DNA of 64,000 bases from MTP4 sp052056915 (lineage in GTDB: Archaea > Halobacteriota > Methanosarcinia > Methanosarcinales > Methanosarcinaceae), in assembly GCF_052056915.1 (NCBI RefSeq), contig NZ_CP195119.1, forward strand, positions 2,294,001 to 2,358,000. Direction: 5' to 3'. A program made the position numbers and the translations under genes. Below, piece by piece: positions 1 to 8,987 of the stretch (position 1 is its first letter; every line of letters begins with the position of its first letter). Under the pieces are notes generated by a model. The model did not search any database and was not told the DNA's origin. It saw nothing but the letters and a program-made list of their open reading frames with translations.

Positions 1-694
1 GTGGAAGAAATGTTCATCTGATTTGTTTTTTTATACCAGTCGTTTTATACACATAGTAAAATAATACCGGTATGTAAAAAAGAATATGAGAAACAGAATT
101 AATAAAAAATACTACTAAACATTGGTATTTTTTTAAAGAAAAATATAAAATTCTTTGAATCTGTAGAGTTCAAAAAGCTGATTTTCTTTGGAACGAATTT
201 TCGGGTAAGATTTCAGGGGTTACATGCCTGGCTATCCCACGCTTTCAGTTTCGTTCCGCATACCCTGATCATCCTGAATCAGAAGCAAAATAACTTCCCG
301 AAAACCTTCCCCTCTGGATCCTGAAAATGAGACGTTTTTAGAGAATCGTTCATTTTTTAAAAAGATATATTTTTAAGAGGCGAGGATGGGGGACTCCATG
401 TCCCGGATTTTCCATGTTGTTTTTTTGAAAACTTGGGAGGGTTGGATGTTTGCCGCGCAACTCAACGGAAAGGAATACTGCCGAAAAGAAAATTTGGCCA
501 TAACAAAAGTAGACTGGGGCCGGTCCTTTGCACATTCAAAAATACCAGAATTATCTAACACTTTACAGTATAAAAAATTAAGGGATTTTTTGAGAACAAT
601 TCTAAAATTAACACCAAATTTTCGGAAAGACAGTATGATGGAATACGGGAAAATACATTTGCACCTTTTTCCTAGCTATATGAACCAAACTTAA
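1..694 (-). repeat. Left, gene-less copy of a duplicated intergenic cassette
   Basis: Bases 1-215 are a diverged copy of 1672-1890, and 355-425 plus 435-690 match 1900-1960 plus 2320-2580. In the right copy a small-protein gene (1962-2219) sits between the last two blocks. Here that gene is missing and its downstream and upstream flanks are joined at about 415-430. An open frame at 386-694 (+) runs through the joined flank. It is probably not a gene, because the matching stretch of the right copy has stops and frameshifts. About 110-140 bp around 215-355 has no match in the right copy. The rest, to about 920, shows nothing recognisable. Confidence 0.7.
390..404 (-). terminator. Hairpin in the left cassette copy
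   Basis: GGGAC (390-394) and GTCCC (400-404) form a small stem at the place where the right copy has a different stem (1929-1951). The structure is kept while the sequence differs. It probably marks the old 3' end of the deleted small gene. Confidence 0.35.
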
Positions 695-924
695 GACATT
701 AATCGAATCTATAACTTCTAAAAAATTCAAAAGCCTGGAAGCAATCAAAACAGATTAAACAGATGAAAGAACAGCATTTTGAAGGAGATGCCTGAAAAAT
801 GTCCGGTGAAAAGAAAAAAGACAGGGCAGGAAAAGTAAGTAATTCCATGATATGAGGAAAGCATTGAAAGTCAATTCACACTTGTATTTTCCTGTCCGGA
901 GTGACAATTTTCTGCCAAATTATC

Positions 925-1056
925 TTTTTTAGCTTTTCATTTTTTAGCTTCTCATTTTTAGCTTCTCATGTTTTAGCTTCTCATGTTTTAGCTTCTCATG
1001 TTTTAGCTTCTCATTTTTAGCTTCTCATTTTTAGCTTCTCATGTTTTAGTTTCATA
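925..1056 (-). repeat. Tandem repeat, 14-15 bp unit, about 9 copies
   Basis: Near-perfect copies of a unit like AAATGAGAAGCT(A)A on the minus strand. The first copies encode the last dozen residues and the stop codon of the secreted-protein gene. The array then continues downstream for about 90 bp. Confidence 0.9.
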
Positions 1057-1604
1057 GGATTGTCAACTTTGTCGCAATTTGCCGGCACGAAGCGGATACG
1101 GTCAAATGAATTAAAGAGTAAATTGTCGTCACAGTCGTATCCCCACATCTCAAATTCAATGGCTTTGCCTTCCTCATAATCAGCGGGATTAATACCGCCA
1201 AAGATGTCGTGGGTCCTGAATTTCATTGTGAGGTCCGGGTAACCATCAGGACAATAATCGGGACCTCCTCTGTCTACGACATAACTCACATGGCTTGTCA
1301 CATCTTCAATGTTGAGTTTTAAATCATCAGAGGAGAAGTTCTCACAAAACTCAACATCCCAGCCGCTGCCATTCTCAACTTTAATTGCAACCTGAATCTT
1401 ACAGGCATCATTTTTTAAATCCTCAGCTGTAAGACCTCTGTAGGGACATGCAAAAGCCACAGGAATAATCCCGTTATTGCACACATTGATGGAGTTGGGC
1501 CATGAGGCCGGTTTGACATCAACGGAGGACGCTGAGGCACCTGGTATTGAAACCAGTAAAGCCAGCAATAATGCTAAAGGTACGGCAAACCTTATCTTTT
1601 TTAT
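1017..1604 (-). CDS. Secreted Cys-containing protein of the 'KPxSxPNSIN' type, apparent ATA start
   Basis: The protein is 195 aa if translation starts at ATA (1602-1604). The next usual start codon, TTG at 1566-1568, would cut a classic Sec signal peptide in half: the N-terminus from the ATA reads (M)KKIRFAVPLALLLALLV with cleavage expected after ASA. The ATA lies 6 nt after the Shine-Dalgarno-like GGGGGT at 1611-1616. The mature part begins VDVKPASWPNSIN...GIIPVAF, a motif known from many secreted archaeal and bacterial proteins of unknown function, and has seven to eight cysteines that could form disulfides or bind metal. A TATA-like element (ATATTTATAC, minus strand) lies near 1633-1645. 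The C-terminal KLKHEKLKMRS is coded by the tandem repeat at 925-1056. The function is unknown; an exported or cell-surface protein is inferred. Confidence 0.7.
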   Translation of the reverse strand: MKKIRFAVPLALLLALLVSIPGASASSVDVKPASWPNSINVCNNGIIPVAFACPYRGLTAEDLKNDACKIQVAIKVENGSGWDVEFCENFSSDDLKLNIEDVTSHVSYVVDRGGPDYCPDGYPDLTMKFRTHDIFGGINPADYEEGKAIEFEMWGYDCDDNLLFNSFDRIRFVPANCDKVDNPMKLKHEKLKMRS

Positions 1605-1928
1605 AAGTATACCCCCTTTGGATAAAAGAACCAGTATAAATATTTTTCTTCAGATTTAATGGAAAAAATGTTCTACTGGCCCATATTTTATATAATAGTC
1701 GTTTTATACACATAATAAAATAATACCAGTATGTAAAAAAGGATATAAGAAACAAAATTTAGAAAAAACGCTACTGAACATTGATATCTGTTAAAAGAGA
1801 AAAGAATGAAATTCCTTAGAACTTTCAGTTTAAAAAAGCTGGTTTTCTTTGGAACCAATTTTCGAGTACGATTTCAGGCGGTAGGGCTTAAGGACATTAT
1901 ATAAAAGATGTGTTTTTAAGAGGCGAGG

Positions 1929-1951
1929 ACAGGGAAGATCCCCTGCCCTGT
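1929..1951 (-). terminator. Hairpin behind the small-protein gene
   Basis: ACAGGG (1929-1934) pairs with CCCTGT (1946-1951), just after the stop codon of the small gene read on the minus strand. The structure, but not the sequence, is repeated at 390-404. Confidence 0.45.
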
Positions 1952-1961
1952 ATTTTTCATT

Positions 1962-2219
1962 TTAATTCCCATGGCACTGGTGTACGAAGTCCTGAATTTT
2001 TCCTATTGCAGTGCCGCAGCTGATGAAGAAGGGTTTCTGTTTGACCGTGATGGTAAGGTTTGATGTGCCGTCCCAGTCATAATCGGCTACCACACCGTGT
2101 CCCGAAAGTTCGCCTTTGTTTCCGGAGGGAACGTGGATACCGGATTCTTCGAGTTTCTTTTTCATACAATTGAATACATCGAGTGTAACGTGGTGAAACG
2201 TTACAGGACTGCATGCCAT
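1962..2219 (-). CDS. Small Cys-containing protein, copy 1
   Basis: 85 aa from the ATG at 2219, preceded at good distance by AAGGAG; a longer frame to 2264 lacks a ribosome site. It is paralogous to 2716-2970. Shared features are the start M-x-C-x-PVT, then VFNCMKKKL, GIHVP, KGELSG, GVVADYDWDG and an alternating beta-like stretch before GKI and a C-terminal Cys. The length and the pattern (one helix, a central strand region, a last helix) suggest a compact cytosolic protein. There is no signal peptide or membrane segment. I do not recognise the family. The three or four conserved cysteines could bind metal or be redox-active, which is inference only. Confidence 0.75.
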   Translation of the reverse strand: MACSPVTFHHVTLDVFNCMKKKLEESGIHVPSGNKGELSGHGVVADYDWDGTSNLTITVKQKPFFISCGTAIGKIQDFVHQCHGN

Positions 2220-2715
2220 ATTCTTTTTCTCCTTCTGTTGTTTTAAGAGGGTTGGACTTTTCATTTTTCTTTTTTAGATCTGGTTTTTCGAAATCGGTTT
2301 TTGAAATTTGCTTTTTGAAATTGGGGGGTTGGATGTTTGCCGTGAACCCAACGGAAAGGAACACTGCCAAAAAGGAAATGGTAATAACAGCAGTTTACGG
2401 GGTCCTGTCCTTTGCACAAGCAAACATAATCAAAATTATGTAACACTTTAGAGTATAAAAAATTTGTGGAGTTGTTTAAAAAAATTCCAGAATTAAACCC
2501 GGATTTCCGCAAAAACAGTAAGATAGGATAGAGGAAGAGACTGCTGCATCTTTTTCCTTCATACGTGAACCAAACTTAAGAATTAATTAAATCCATAACT
2601 TCCAAATATCCGAAAATTACTTAATGAATAAAATTTTGAAGTTCGCCTCTTCTTCAATTTCCTCTCAACTTTCCTCTATTTCCTCTCAACTTTCTTTATA
2701 TTACATCCGTTTTCC

Positions 2716-2970
2716 TTACTTCTGACATTCCTTCACGAAACTTTTTATTTTTCCTGCTACTGCATTGCATCCGATAATGAATGGTTTCTCCTTGATCGTG
2801 ACGGTAAGCTTCGACTCCCCGTCCCAATCATAATCGGCTACAACACCGCTTCCTGAAAGCTCTCCTTTCTTTCCTGGCGGCACATGGATACCAGCCCCCT
2901 GGAGCTTTTTCTTCATACAGTTGAAAACATCAGGCGTGACATTTTTAATTGTAACCGGTCTGCATCCCAT
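2716..2970 (-). CDS. Small Cys-containing protein, copy 2
   Basis: 84 aa from the ATG at 2970, with GGAGG a few bases upstream. Nearly every position from PVT to the last Cys is identical or similar to 1962-2219, and the Cys in FNCMKKKL, the Cys in IIGC and the terminal Cys are kept. The conservation of the coding part shows it is a real gene, unlike the frame at 386-694. Its upstream region does not match the duplicated blocks, so this copy arose separately or is older. The function is unknown. Confidence 0.75.
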   Translation of the reverse strand: MGCRPVTIKNVTPDVFNCMKKKLQGAGIHVPPGKKGELSGSGVVADYDWDGESKLTVTIKEKPFIIGCNAVAGKIKSFVKECQK

Positions 2971-3259
2971 ATATTTTTCCTCCTTCCTGAAATATTTGAA
3001 CAAGCAGTTCAGGCCTATCTGGAAACCAGTTTAATTTCGAACCCCTTCTCATTTTGAAACCGATTTCCGGGACGATTTCCCATTTTATTTTTCGCTTTCA
3101 TTGTATAAGAGGGATACAGACAGGAGAAAAAAACAATAAAAATGAAACAAATATGAAAATAAAAAAAGTATGCAGCTAAATTATAAAGTAAAAACGCCCG
3201 AGATGGAAGAAAAGCCACCCCGGAACAGTGAAATCAGCTGCTTAATAACCCACCAAGGT

Positions 3260-4471
3260 TCATTCCAGCGCCATAGCCACAAGTTCAATGATATCAATAA
3301 CCTCGATATCTCCGCCTCCGTCCCTGAGGTTGCGCACGCAGAGGGGGCAGGAGGTGACGATGTAGTCCACTCCCTCGGGCACGTCCTCTAGCCGCTTTTT
3401 TGCAAGTTCAATGGAGATGTCAGGGTAACCTATCCTGACCCCACCTCCGCCGCCGCAACAACGGGAGTTTTCCCGGATGTTTTTCATTTCTTTTAACTCG
3501 CAGATGGACTCGATGACCTCACGGGGAGCGTCATAGACCCCGTTGTGCCTGCCCAGGTGGCAGGGATCGTGGTAGGTGACTTTAAGGTCGAGGCGCTTGA
3601 GCTTCAGGTCGCCCAGGTGCTCGGCCAGGAACTCGGGGACGCTGATGACCCTGAGGTTTCCGGGGTAGTTGTTCTTCAGGGTGGTGTAGCAACCTGCACA
3701 GCCCGTGATGATCGTGTGGGCTCCGACTTTTCGGATCTGCTCCAGGTTGTGCTCCATGATCTTTTCCGCATCCGGCCTGAAACCGGTGCGCAACAGAGGG
3801 GAGGCACAGCAGTGTTCGTCCGGGAGAAGGGTGACTCCGAAGTGCTGCAGGACTTCGAAGGTCTTCTTTGCAAATTCGGGATAGCGATAGGAATCAAAAC
3901 AGCCCACAAAGTAGACGTAATCTGATTTTTCAGGAAGCTTCGAGCGTTCGGAATCAGGCAGCCAGTGCAGGCGGTCCTTGCTTTCCCCGAAAGAATTGCC
4001 ACTAATGGTGATCGTTGAACGGAGTTTTTCCTGGCCTTCCGTTGTGATGCCCAGCCTCACGAGTTCGGAACGCGCCTCTTCCACGACTTCAGGGGGGTTT
4101 GCCCCGGCCGGGCATTTGGCGGCGCAGATCCCGCAGGTCGTACAGGTGGCAAGGCTCGGGAGGACGTCTTCGGAGGGCTCCCTGCCCTCAAGGAGGCTCT
4201 TGATAATCAGCATGCGACCGCGGGTGTTGGCAGACTCCCAGCCCACGGTTTCAAAGACCGGGCAGACCGAGCGGCAGGTCCCGCACTGCACGCACTTGTA
4301 AACCGACCTGCGGTCAACCTCAAAAGGCTTTGTTTCGGTTTTTTCCTTTTCGGTTTCAGTTTTTGCCTCGGTTTTTGCTTCGGTTCCTTTTTCAGCTTTC
4401 ATTTCTGCCTGTTTTTTTACCCCTGAAGCTTCATTTTCATTTTTTGTTTTTTCATTTTTCATTGATCTCAC
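3260..4471 (-). CDS. Two-[4Fe-4S] CCG-domain subunit of a 2-hydroxyacid (glycolate/D-lactate) dehydrogenase
   Basis: 403 aa. It passes electrons from the FAD subunit encoded just upstream to a carrier, in the manner of GlcF, GlpC and HdrD. A Lys/Glu-rich tail (1-50) precedes two ferredoxin-type clusters: Cys60/63/66/70 and Cys110/113/116/120. Two cysteine-rich domains follow; the second has the typical DPCHLGR...CCGGGGG pattern, while the first has CC-A instead of CCG. The GTG start at 4471 overlaps the stop of the FAD gene (GTGA), which implies translational coupling; ATG 4462 in the same frame is an alternative that removes only three residues. Methanosarcina D-lactate dehydrogenases have this two-gene design, but the substrate cannot be read from the sequence. 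Confidence 0.85.
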   Translation of the reverse strand: MRSMKNEKTKNENEASGVKKQAEMKAEKGTEAKTEAKTETEKEKTETKPFEVDRRSVYKCVQCGTCRSVCPVFETVGWESANTRGRMLIIKSLLEGREPSEDVLPSLATCTTCGICAAKCPAGANPPEVVEEARSELVRLGITTEGQEKLRSTITISGNSFGESKDRLHWLPDSERSKLPEKSDYVYFVGCFDSYRYPEFAKKTFEVLQHFGVTLLPDEHCCASPLLRTGFRPDAEKIMEHNLEQIRKVGAHTIITGCAGCYTTLKNNYPGNLRVISVPEFLAEHLGDLKLKRLDLKVTYHDPCHLGRHNGVYDAPREVIESICELKEMKNIRENSRCCGGGGGVRIGYPDISIELAKKRLEDVPEGVDYIVTSCPLCVRNLRDGGGDIEVIDIIELVAMALE

Positions 4472-5838
4472 AACCCAAGCTTTCCCGGATTCAGGATCCC
4501 TTTCGGGTCAAGGGCTTTTTTTATCGTCCGCATCACTTCAAACGCAGGGCCCCACTGGGCTTCCATGTACATTCCCCTGGCGGCACCCACGCCGTGCTCG
4601 GAACTGACCGTGCCTCCAAGCTCGATTGCAGTCCTGTGGACCTTATCAGCCGCTTTTTTCAGGCGGTCCCACTCATCCTGGTTCAGGACGTCGATAAAAA
4701 GGGCAAGGTGGAGGTTTCCATCCCCTATGTGCCCGTATTTCATTGCAGGCAGGTCGAACTCCTCGGAAATTTCCTGCACGCGCCTGAGCAGTTCAGGGAT
4801 CCGTTTCATGGGCACGCCTACATCTTCTCCCACATAGATCCTGCTCTTGGTCGGGTCCAGGCGGGAAACTGCGGCTCCCACAAGTTTCCTTGCAGCCCAG
4901 ATGTCAGCCATTTCTTTTTCGCTTTCCGCAAGCTTGATGGTAAGGGCAAGAGGGGAACAGACTTCCATTACCTGCTCAGCGGCTTCATGCGCCGAAGTTT
5001 CCGTCCCGTCCACTTCAAAGAGGATGACATCCCCTTCCGCAGGGAGCACCAGGTTCGGGTCGTAGCGCTTCAAGACCTGCAGGGAAACCCTGTCCAGGAT
5101 CTCGCAGGCCGAAGGGACGACTCCGTTTGAAAAGATCTTGATAACAGCTTTTCCGGCCAGTTCGGCATTTCCAAAGGCAGCTATGACCAGTTTACGGGCT
5201 TTCGGAAGAGGGGCGATTTTCAGGCCCGCCTTCGTTACGATCCCGAGGGTGCCTTCCGACCCTATCATCAACTGGGTCAGATCATACCCTGCCGCCGATT
5301 TCAACATTTTCGAGCCTGTGTGGATGACAGATCCATCTGCCAGCACCACTTCCAGGTCCCGGACGTAATTCCGTGTGGTCCCGTACTTGACGCAGCGCAT
5401 CCCGCTTGCGTTGTAAGCTATCATGCCCCCGATGGTACACATGGCAGAACTCCCCGGGTTCGGGGGGAAAAAGAAGCCGTGGGGTTTTAGCACATCATTA
5501 AGGGTGTCCTGAATGACCCCTGGCTCCACGACGACCTGCAGGTTGTCCAGGTCGATTTCAAGGAGCCTGTTCATGCCTGAAAGGTCAAGCACGATCCCTC
5601 CCTGTACCGGGACGGCCCCACCCGCTAGCCCTGTTCCCGCACCCCTTGCAGTTACCGGGATTTCGTGCTCAAAGGCCAGTTTGACAATCCGACTGACCTC
5701 TTCCGTACTTTCAGGGCGTACAACGTAATCGGGCATCCCCTTGACCTGGGATGCATCGGAAGAATAACAATAAAGTTCCGAAGACGAGACAGAGAAGCGC
5801 TCGCCAACGATCTCTCGAAGCTCTTCAGTGATATCCAT
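4468..5838 (-). CDS. FAD-linked glycolate/D-lactate dehydrogenase, GlcD type
   Basis: 456 aa from ATG 5838, chosen because GAGGT lies 6 nt before it; the frame is open to 5874 without a better site. The N-terminal half is a PCMH-type FAD domain with RGAGTGLAGG at about residues 65-74 and NPGSSAMCTIGGM further on. The C-terminal half is a FAD-oxidase-C cap with GHIGDGNLH and SSEHGVG, usual for the GlcD/DLD family. It oxidises a 2-hydroxyacid to the 2-oxoacid and hands electrons to the Fe-S partner at 3260-4471, with which it forms a two-gene operon. The exact substrate (D-lactate, glycolate or other) is not determined by sequence. Confidence 0.88.
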   Translation of the reverse strand: MDITEELREIVGERFSVSSSELYCYSSDASQVKGMPDYVVRPESTEEVSRIVKLAFEHEIPVTARGAGTGLAGGAVPVQGGIVLDLSGMNRLLEIDLDNLQVVVEPGVIQDTLNDVLKPHGFFFPPNPGSSAMCTIGGMIAYNASGMRCVKYGTTRNYVRDLEVVLADGSVIHTGSKMLKSAAGYDLTQLMIGSEGTLGIVTKAGLKIAPLPKARKLVIAAFGNAELAGKAVIKIFSNGVVPSACEILDRVSLQVLKRYDPNLVLPAEGDVILFEVDGTETSAHEAAEQVMEVCSPLALTIKLAESEKEMADIWAARKLVGAAVSRLDPTKSRIYVGEDVGVPMKRIPELLRRVQEISEEFDLPAMKYGHIGDGNLHLALFIDVLNQDEWDRLKKAADKVHRTAIELGGTVSSEHGVGAARGMYMEAQWGPAFEVMRTIKKALDPKGILNPGKLGL

Positions 5839-5865
5839 TATAGACCTCAAGTTTTTAAAATTCGA

Positions 5866-5998
5866 GTTTTTCAATTTTCAGAATTCGGGTTTTTCAATTT
5901 TCAGAATTCGGATCTAAAAAAATAGGTGACTTTCGTAACATATGATGACCAGGTGAATAACTGCTTATGTGAGCAACGAACTGCTTATGTGAGCAACG
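5866..5998. repeat. Two short direct-repeat pairs upstream of the dehydrogenase operon
   Basis: A 23-bp unit (TTTTTCAATTTTCAGAATTC plus GGG) occurs about twice at 5866-5914. A 20-bp unit (ACTGCTTATGTGAGCAACGA) occurs twice at 5957-5998 and contains the inverted word GCTTATGTGAGC. Confidence 0.8.
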
Positions 5999-6048
5999 GA
6001 TAATTTTTTGCAGCACACTATCAAGCTATTAATATTATATAAGAATAT

Positions 6049-6178
6049 ACCATCATCCTTCCCCTTTAAAGCATATAAGAATATTCCATCTTCCATTTCC
6101 CTTTAAAGCACATAGAATAATACCAATCACCCTTCCCCTTTAAAGCGCGTAGAATAATGCCAATCATCCATTCCCAAA
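6049..6178. repeat. Three imperfect copies of a 42-49 bp repeat before arcS
   Basis: Each copy contains CCCTTTAAAGC followed by AT(A)GAATA and CCAATCA-like words. They fill the gap between the divergent dehydrogenase operon and arcS. No other gene is seen in 5839-6236. Confidence 0.75.
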
Positions 6179-6236
6179 TATTATCACATTTCTTTACATT
6201 CGGACAGACATAAAAGGAAAAAATAAGAGGAAAACA

Positions 6237-8141
6237 ATGACACGATACTTTGAGGTAGAACAAAGAGACGGAGCCGCAAGGATAGGAAAATTCCTGCTTT
6301 CCACGGAACTTCGAACCCCTTGCATCCTGCACACGGCAGAGCTCGGAAACCTTGAAACCCCAAGTCCCATCGTGGATGCGGGTAGCCTATGGAGCGCAAA
6401 AGAGCCCGGAGAGACGGAAGCCCGCATAAAGGAAATCCGTGAAAAGGTGGGGGATGAAACCCTCATAATCCTGCCCCACCAGGCATACCCTCCTGCCGTC
6501 CCCTACGACGCCAGAAGAAACCCTGAGACCTCCACCGAAGGAACTGCCGAGACCGGAACCGGAGACGAGGAGAGGAAAGGAGAAGGCCCCACAGGTGCTC
6601 TCCTCAGGCTAGGGGAAGCCCCCGGGAAAAGAGACCTCTACGTAATGGAAGGAGCAGGAAACCTGGAAAACAACGCCCGGAAGTTTCTGGAAACCGTCCT
6701 TGACCTGAAAAGCCGGATCCCCCCGGACAGCGCCCTCTATGCCCCGAACCTCGCTCTCCCGGAAAATGTGGCAACTCTCGTCTACCTCGGCGTTGACGTT
6801 CTGGACGATACCCGAACGGAAATAGCAGCCTATTCGGACATCTACCTGACCGCAGCCGGCAGGTTCCACCTGGATTCCTTAACCGAATTTCCCTGCAGGT
6901 GCAAAGTCTGCGCCTCCACCACCCCCAAAGAGCTTCTGGCACTCCCGAAAGCAGATAGATCCAGGCTCCTTGCAGACCACAACCGGGATGCCCTCGAAGC
7001 CGAGTTGGCCCTTGTTAGGGAAAAGGTCCGGGGAGGTGCTCTTCGGGATTACCTGGAAGGGCAGTGCCGGGTCAGGCCCTGGTTAACGGCTCTGCTCCGC
7101 CTTGCCGACTTCGAATACACATATCTGGAAGAAAGAGTCCCCACATTCCGGAAAAACCAGCTTCTGGCAAATACCTCCGAAGCCCTCTCAAGAGTAGAGG
7201 TGGTCAGGTTTGCCCGGCGCATACAGGAAAGGTATACCCCCAAGGGGCCCGAAATTCTCCTCCTGCTCCCCTGCGCCGCAAAAAAACCTTACTCCATTTC
7301 CCAATCCCACCAGAAATTTACCCATGCCCTGGGCAGGTACAGGAAATTTGTCCATGAGGTAATCATCACTTCCCCGCTCGGAATTGTCCCGAGGGAACTT
7401 GAACTGACTTACCCGGCCGCCCATTATGACACCGCGGTCACCGGCCACTGGGACGAGGAGGAAAAAGCCTGGGTTTCCGGCTGCCTGGAGGCATACCTCT
7501 CAAGACACAGGTATACGGCAGTAGTCGCCCACGTCGAAGGAGCCTACAGGGAAATCTGCGAACGGACAGCAGAGAAGCTGGGGCTTGAGATCGCCTACAC
7601 CGCAGGTGCCGGAGAAAGCCTCACATCCCCGGCTGCCCTCCAGAAGCTCAGGAACACTGTTGAAACCCTTTGCAGTTCCGAAGATATCAACAGGAAAAGC
7701 CGGAACACCGAAGAAGCAAAACTGGATCTCATAAAGGGAATTGCAAACTATCAGTTCGGGGATAATGCAGAGTTCCTTTTCCCGGAAAAAGGCGAAAAAG
7801 TACAGGTAAAAGGCCGCTTTCCGAAACACCAGCTCTTTGCAGGAAAAAGACAGCTGGCTACCCTGGTTCCTCAGTACGGGATCCTGGCCCTCTCCCTTGA
7901 AGGAGCACAATTAATGGTAAACAGTAGCAAATCAGTGGTACAAATTGATGATTTTGTACCACGAGGTTCTATCCTTGCACCCGGCGTAATTCGAGCAGAC
8001 CCGGAGATTCGCCCGAATGATGAGGTGATAGTCCTCGGAGAGAGAGCTCTCTGCGTGGGAAGGGCTATGATGAGTGGTCCTGAGATGGAACAGGCGAGCA
8101 GGGGAATAGCCATTGCCCTCAGGCATGTTAAAAAACTCTGA
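6237..8141 (+). CDS. arcS: Archaeosine synthase (TgtA2-type)
   Basis: 634 aa. It acts after TgtA has inserted preQ0 at position 15 of the tRNA D-loop and converts it toward archaeosine; the family adds lysine to preQ0-tRNA in partnership with a radical-SAM protein. The order is a TGT-like N-terminal part, a Cys-rich site near residue 220 (CRCKVC), the family signature PCAAKKPYSISQSH starting near residue 345 (Cys346), and a C-terminal PUA RNA-binding domain (about 555-634, ending VLGERALCVGRAMMS). An acidic/Gly-Thr-rich loop near residues 95-120 looks like a lineage-specific insert. It is transcribed alone, divergent from the dehydrogenase pair. The start ATG follows a purine stretch with GAGG. 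Confidence 0.9.
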   Translation: MTRYFEVEQRDGAARIGKFLLSTELRTPCILHTAELGNLETPSPIVDAGSLWSAKEPGETEARIKEIREKVGDETLIILPHQAYPPAVPYDARRNPETSTEGTAETGTGDEERKGEGPTGALLRLGEAPGKRDLYVMEGAGNLENNARKFLETVLDLKSRIPPDSALYAPNLALPENVATLVYLGVDVLDDTRTEIAAYSDIYLTAAGRFHLDSLTEFPCRCKVCASTTPKELLALPKADRSRLLADHNRDALEAELALVREKVRGGALRDYLEGQCRVRPWLTALLRLADFEYTYLEERVPTFRKNQLLANTSEALSRVEVVRFARRIQERYTPKGPEILLLLPCAAKKPYSISQSHQKFTHALGRYRKFVHEVIITSPLGIVPRELELTYPAAHYDTAVTGHWDEEEKAWVSGCLEAYLSRHRYTAVVAHVEGAYREICERTAEKLGLEIAYTAGAGESLTSPAALQKLRNTVETLCSSEDINRKSRNTEEAKLDLIKGIANYQFGDNAEFLFPEKGEKVQVKGRFPKHQLFAGKRQLATLVPQYGILALSLEGAQLMVNSSKSVVQIDDFVPRGSILAPGVIRADPEIRPNDEVIVLGERALCVGRAMMSGPEMEQASRGIAIALRHVKKL

Positions 8142-8207
8142 GTTCTGAAAAGGAAAAAAGTAAAATTTCAACAGGCTCGACAGTCAGTAAAAATATTTTA
8201 TTATGTA

Positions 8208-8250
8208 GAAGGCCTCCGATTAGGAAAAAATTCAATAATATGAGGCCTTC
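8208..8250 (+). terminator. Perfect 9-bp inverted repeat downstream of arcS
   Basis: GAAGGCCTC (8208-8216) and GAGGCCTTC (8242-8250) are separated by 25 nt. It lies 67 bp after the arcS stop. It could be a terminator, an mRNA end structure or a dyad for a protein. Nothing else is seen in 8142-8456. Confidence 0.4.
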
Positions 8251-8456
8251 AAAGAGTGAAACTTCAACAAAAGAGGAACTTCAACAGGAAAAGTCGAAAC
8301 TCCGTAGAAACAAAAAAGGCATTCATTTCAAAAAAAGATCTTCGTTTCAAAATAGCAAACAGGAACTGTTTAAGTGTTACCTTTAAGCTTTGAGTCTTTA
8401 GTTCAGAAATAGTTGACACGAAGAAGTAATTAAAAGGTAGCGATATATATTAGATT

Positions 8457-8987
8457 ATGATAAGGCGCTTCACACCCGAAGATTTCCAGGAAATGATTGA
8501 TATAGAGACTGAGGCTTTTTCGGAACATGACCCCCTTGTCTACATGAATTTTTACGAATTGGTGGGAGACGGGTTCCTTGTTGCAGAAGAAGACGGGAAA
8601 GTCGTGGGATATGCGGTAGGATACCGTTCTGCGGAAAACGAGGGGCATATTTTTTCCCTGGGAGTCAAAAAGGAATACCAGGGAAGGGGAATAGGCACGG
8701 AGCTGATTTATGCTATTTGCGACCTTTTCATTGCAAACGGGCTTAAATACGCCAGGCTGGAAGTCAGAAACAGTAACTTAAAAGCGCAAAGACTTTACAT
8801 ATCCATAGGGTTCATACCCTGCTGGACCGAAAAAAAATATTATTCAGACGGAGAAGACGGAATGGTGATGAAAATGCACCTTCATCCTTACCGCCTGTTA
8901 ATCTCAAAAAAAAGGCATATGGAACCTGGACTTTCGAGCAACGGGTTCCTTGCCACAATCCGGGGTCCGGTCAGTTATTACCCATGA
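8457..8987 (+). CDS. GNAT N-acetyltransferase, RimI-like
   Basis: 176 aa; one GNAT domain in the first 145 residues. The opening strand is IRRFTPEDF, and the acetyl-CoA loop is VKKEYQGRGIGTEL (Q/R-x-x-G-x-G). The motif LEVRNSNLKAQRLYISIGF is typical of RimI/Ard1-type protein N-terminal acetyltransferases. Such enzymes move acetyl from acetyl-CoA to the alpha-amino group of proteins. The last 30 residues go beyond the usual domain, and their codons overlap the 3' end of the convergent UPF0058 gene by 17 bp. The exact target is unknown. Confidence 0.82.
   Translation: MIRRFTPEDFQEMIDIETEAFSEHDPLVYMNFYELVGDGFLVAEEDGKVVGYAVGYRSAENEGHIFSLGVKKEYQGRGIGTELIYAICDLFIANGLKYARLEVRNSNLKAQRLYISIGFIPCWTEKKYYSDGEDGMVMKMHLHPYRLLISKKRHMEPGLSSNGFLATIRGPVSYYP

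Larger units (their letters stand above)
1660..2600 (-). repeat. Right, gene-bearing copy of the duplicated cassette
   Basis: It holds an upstream block (1672-1890, matching 1-215), the small-protein gene 1962-2219 and its own upstream block (2320-2580, matching about 435-690). Because 1672-1890 is the region upstream of the secreted-protein gene, the left copy predicts a paralogue of that gene just left of the window. Apart from the gene, the stretches 1605-1961 and 2220-2715 hold only these blocks and AT-rich DNA. Confidence 0.7.

Noticed and set aside
386..694. 102-codon frame on the + strand
   Set aside because: It runs through a duplicated intergenic block; the matching block at 2320-2580 has frameshifts and stops, so it is not under coding selection.
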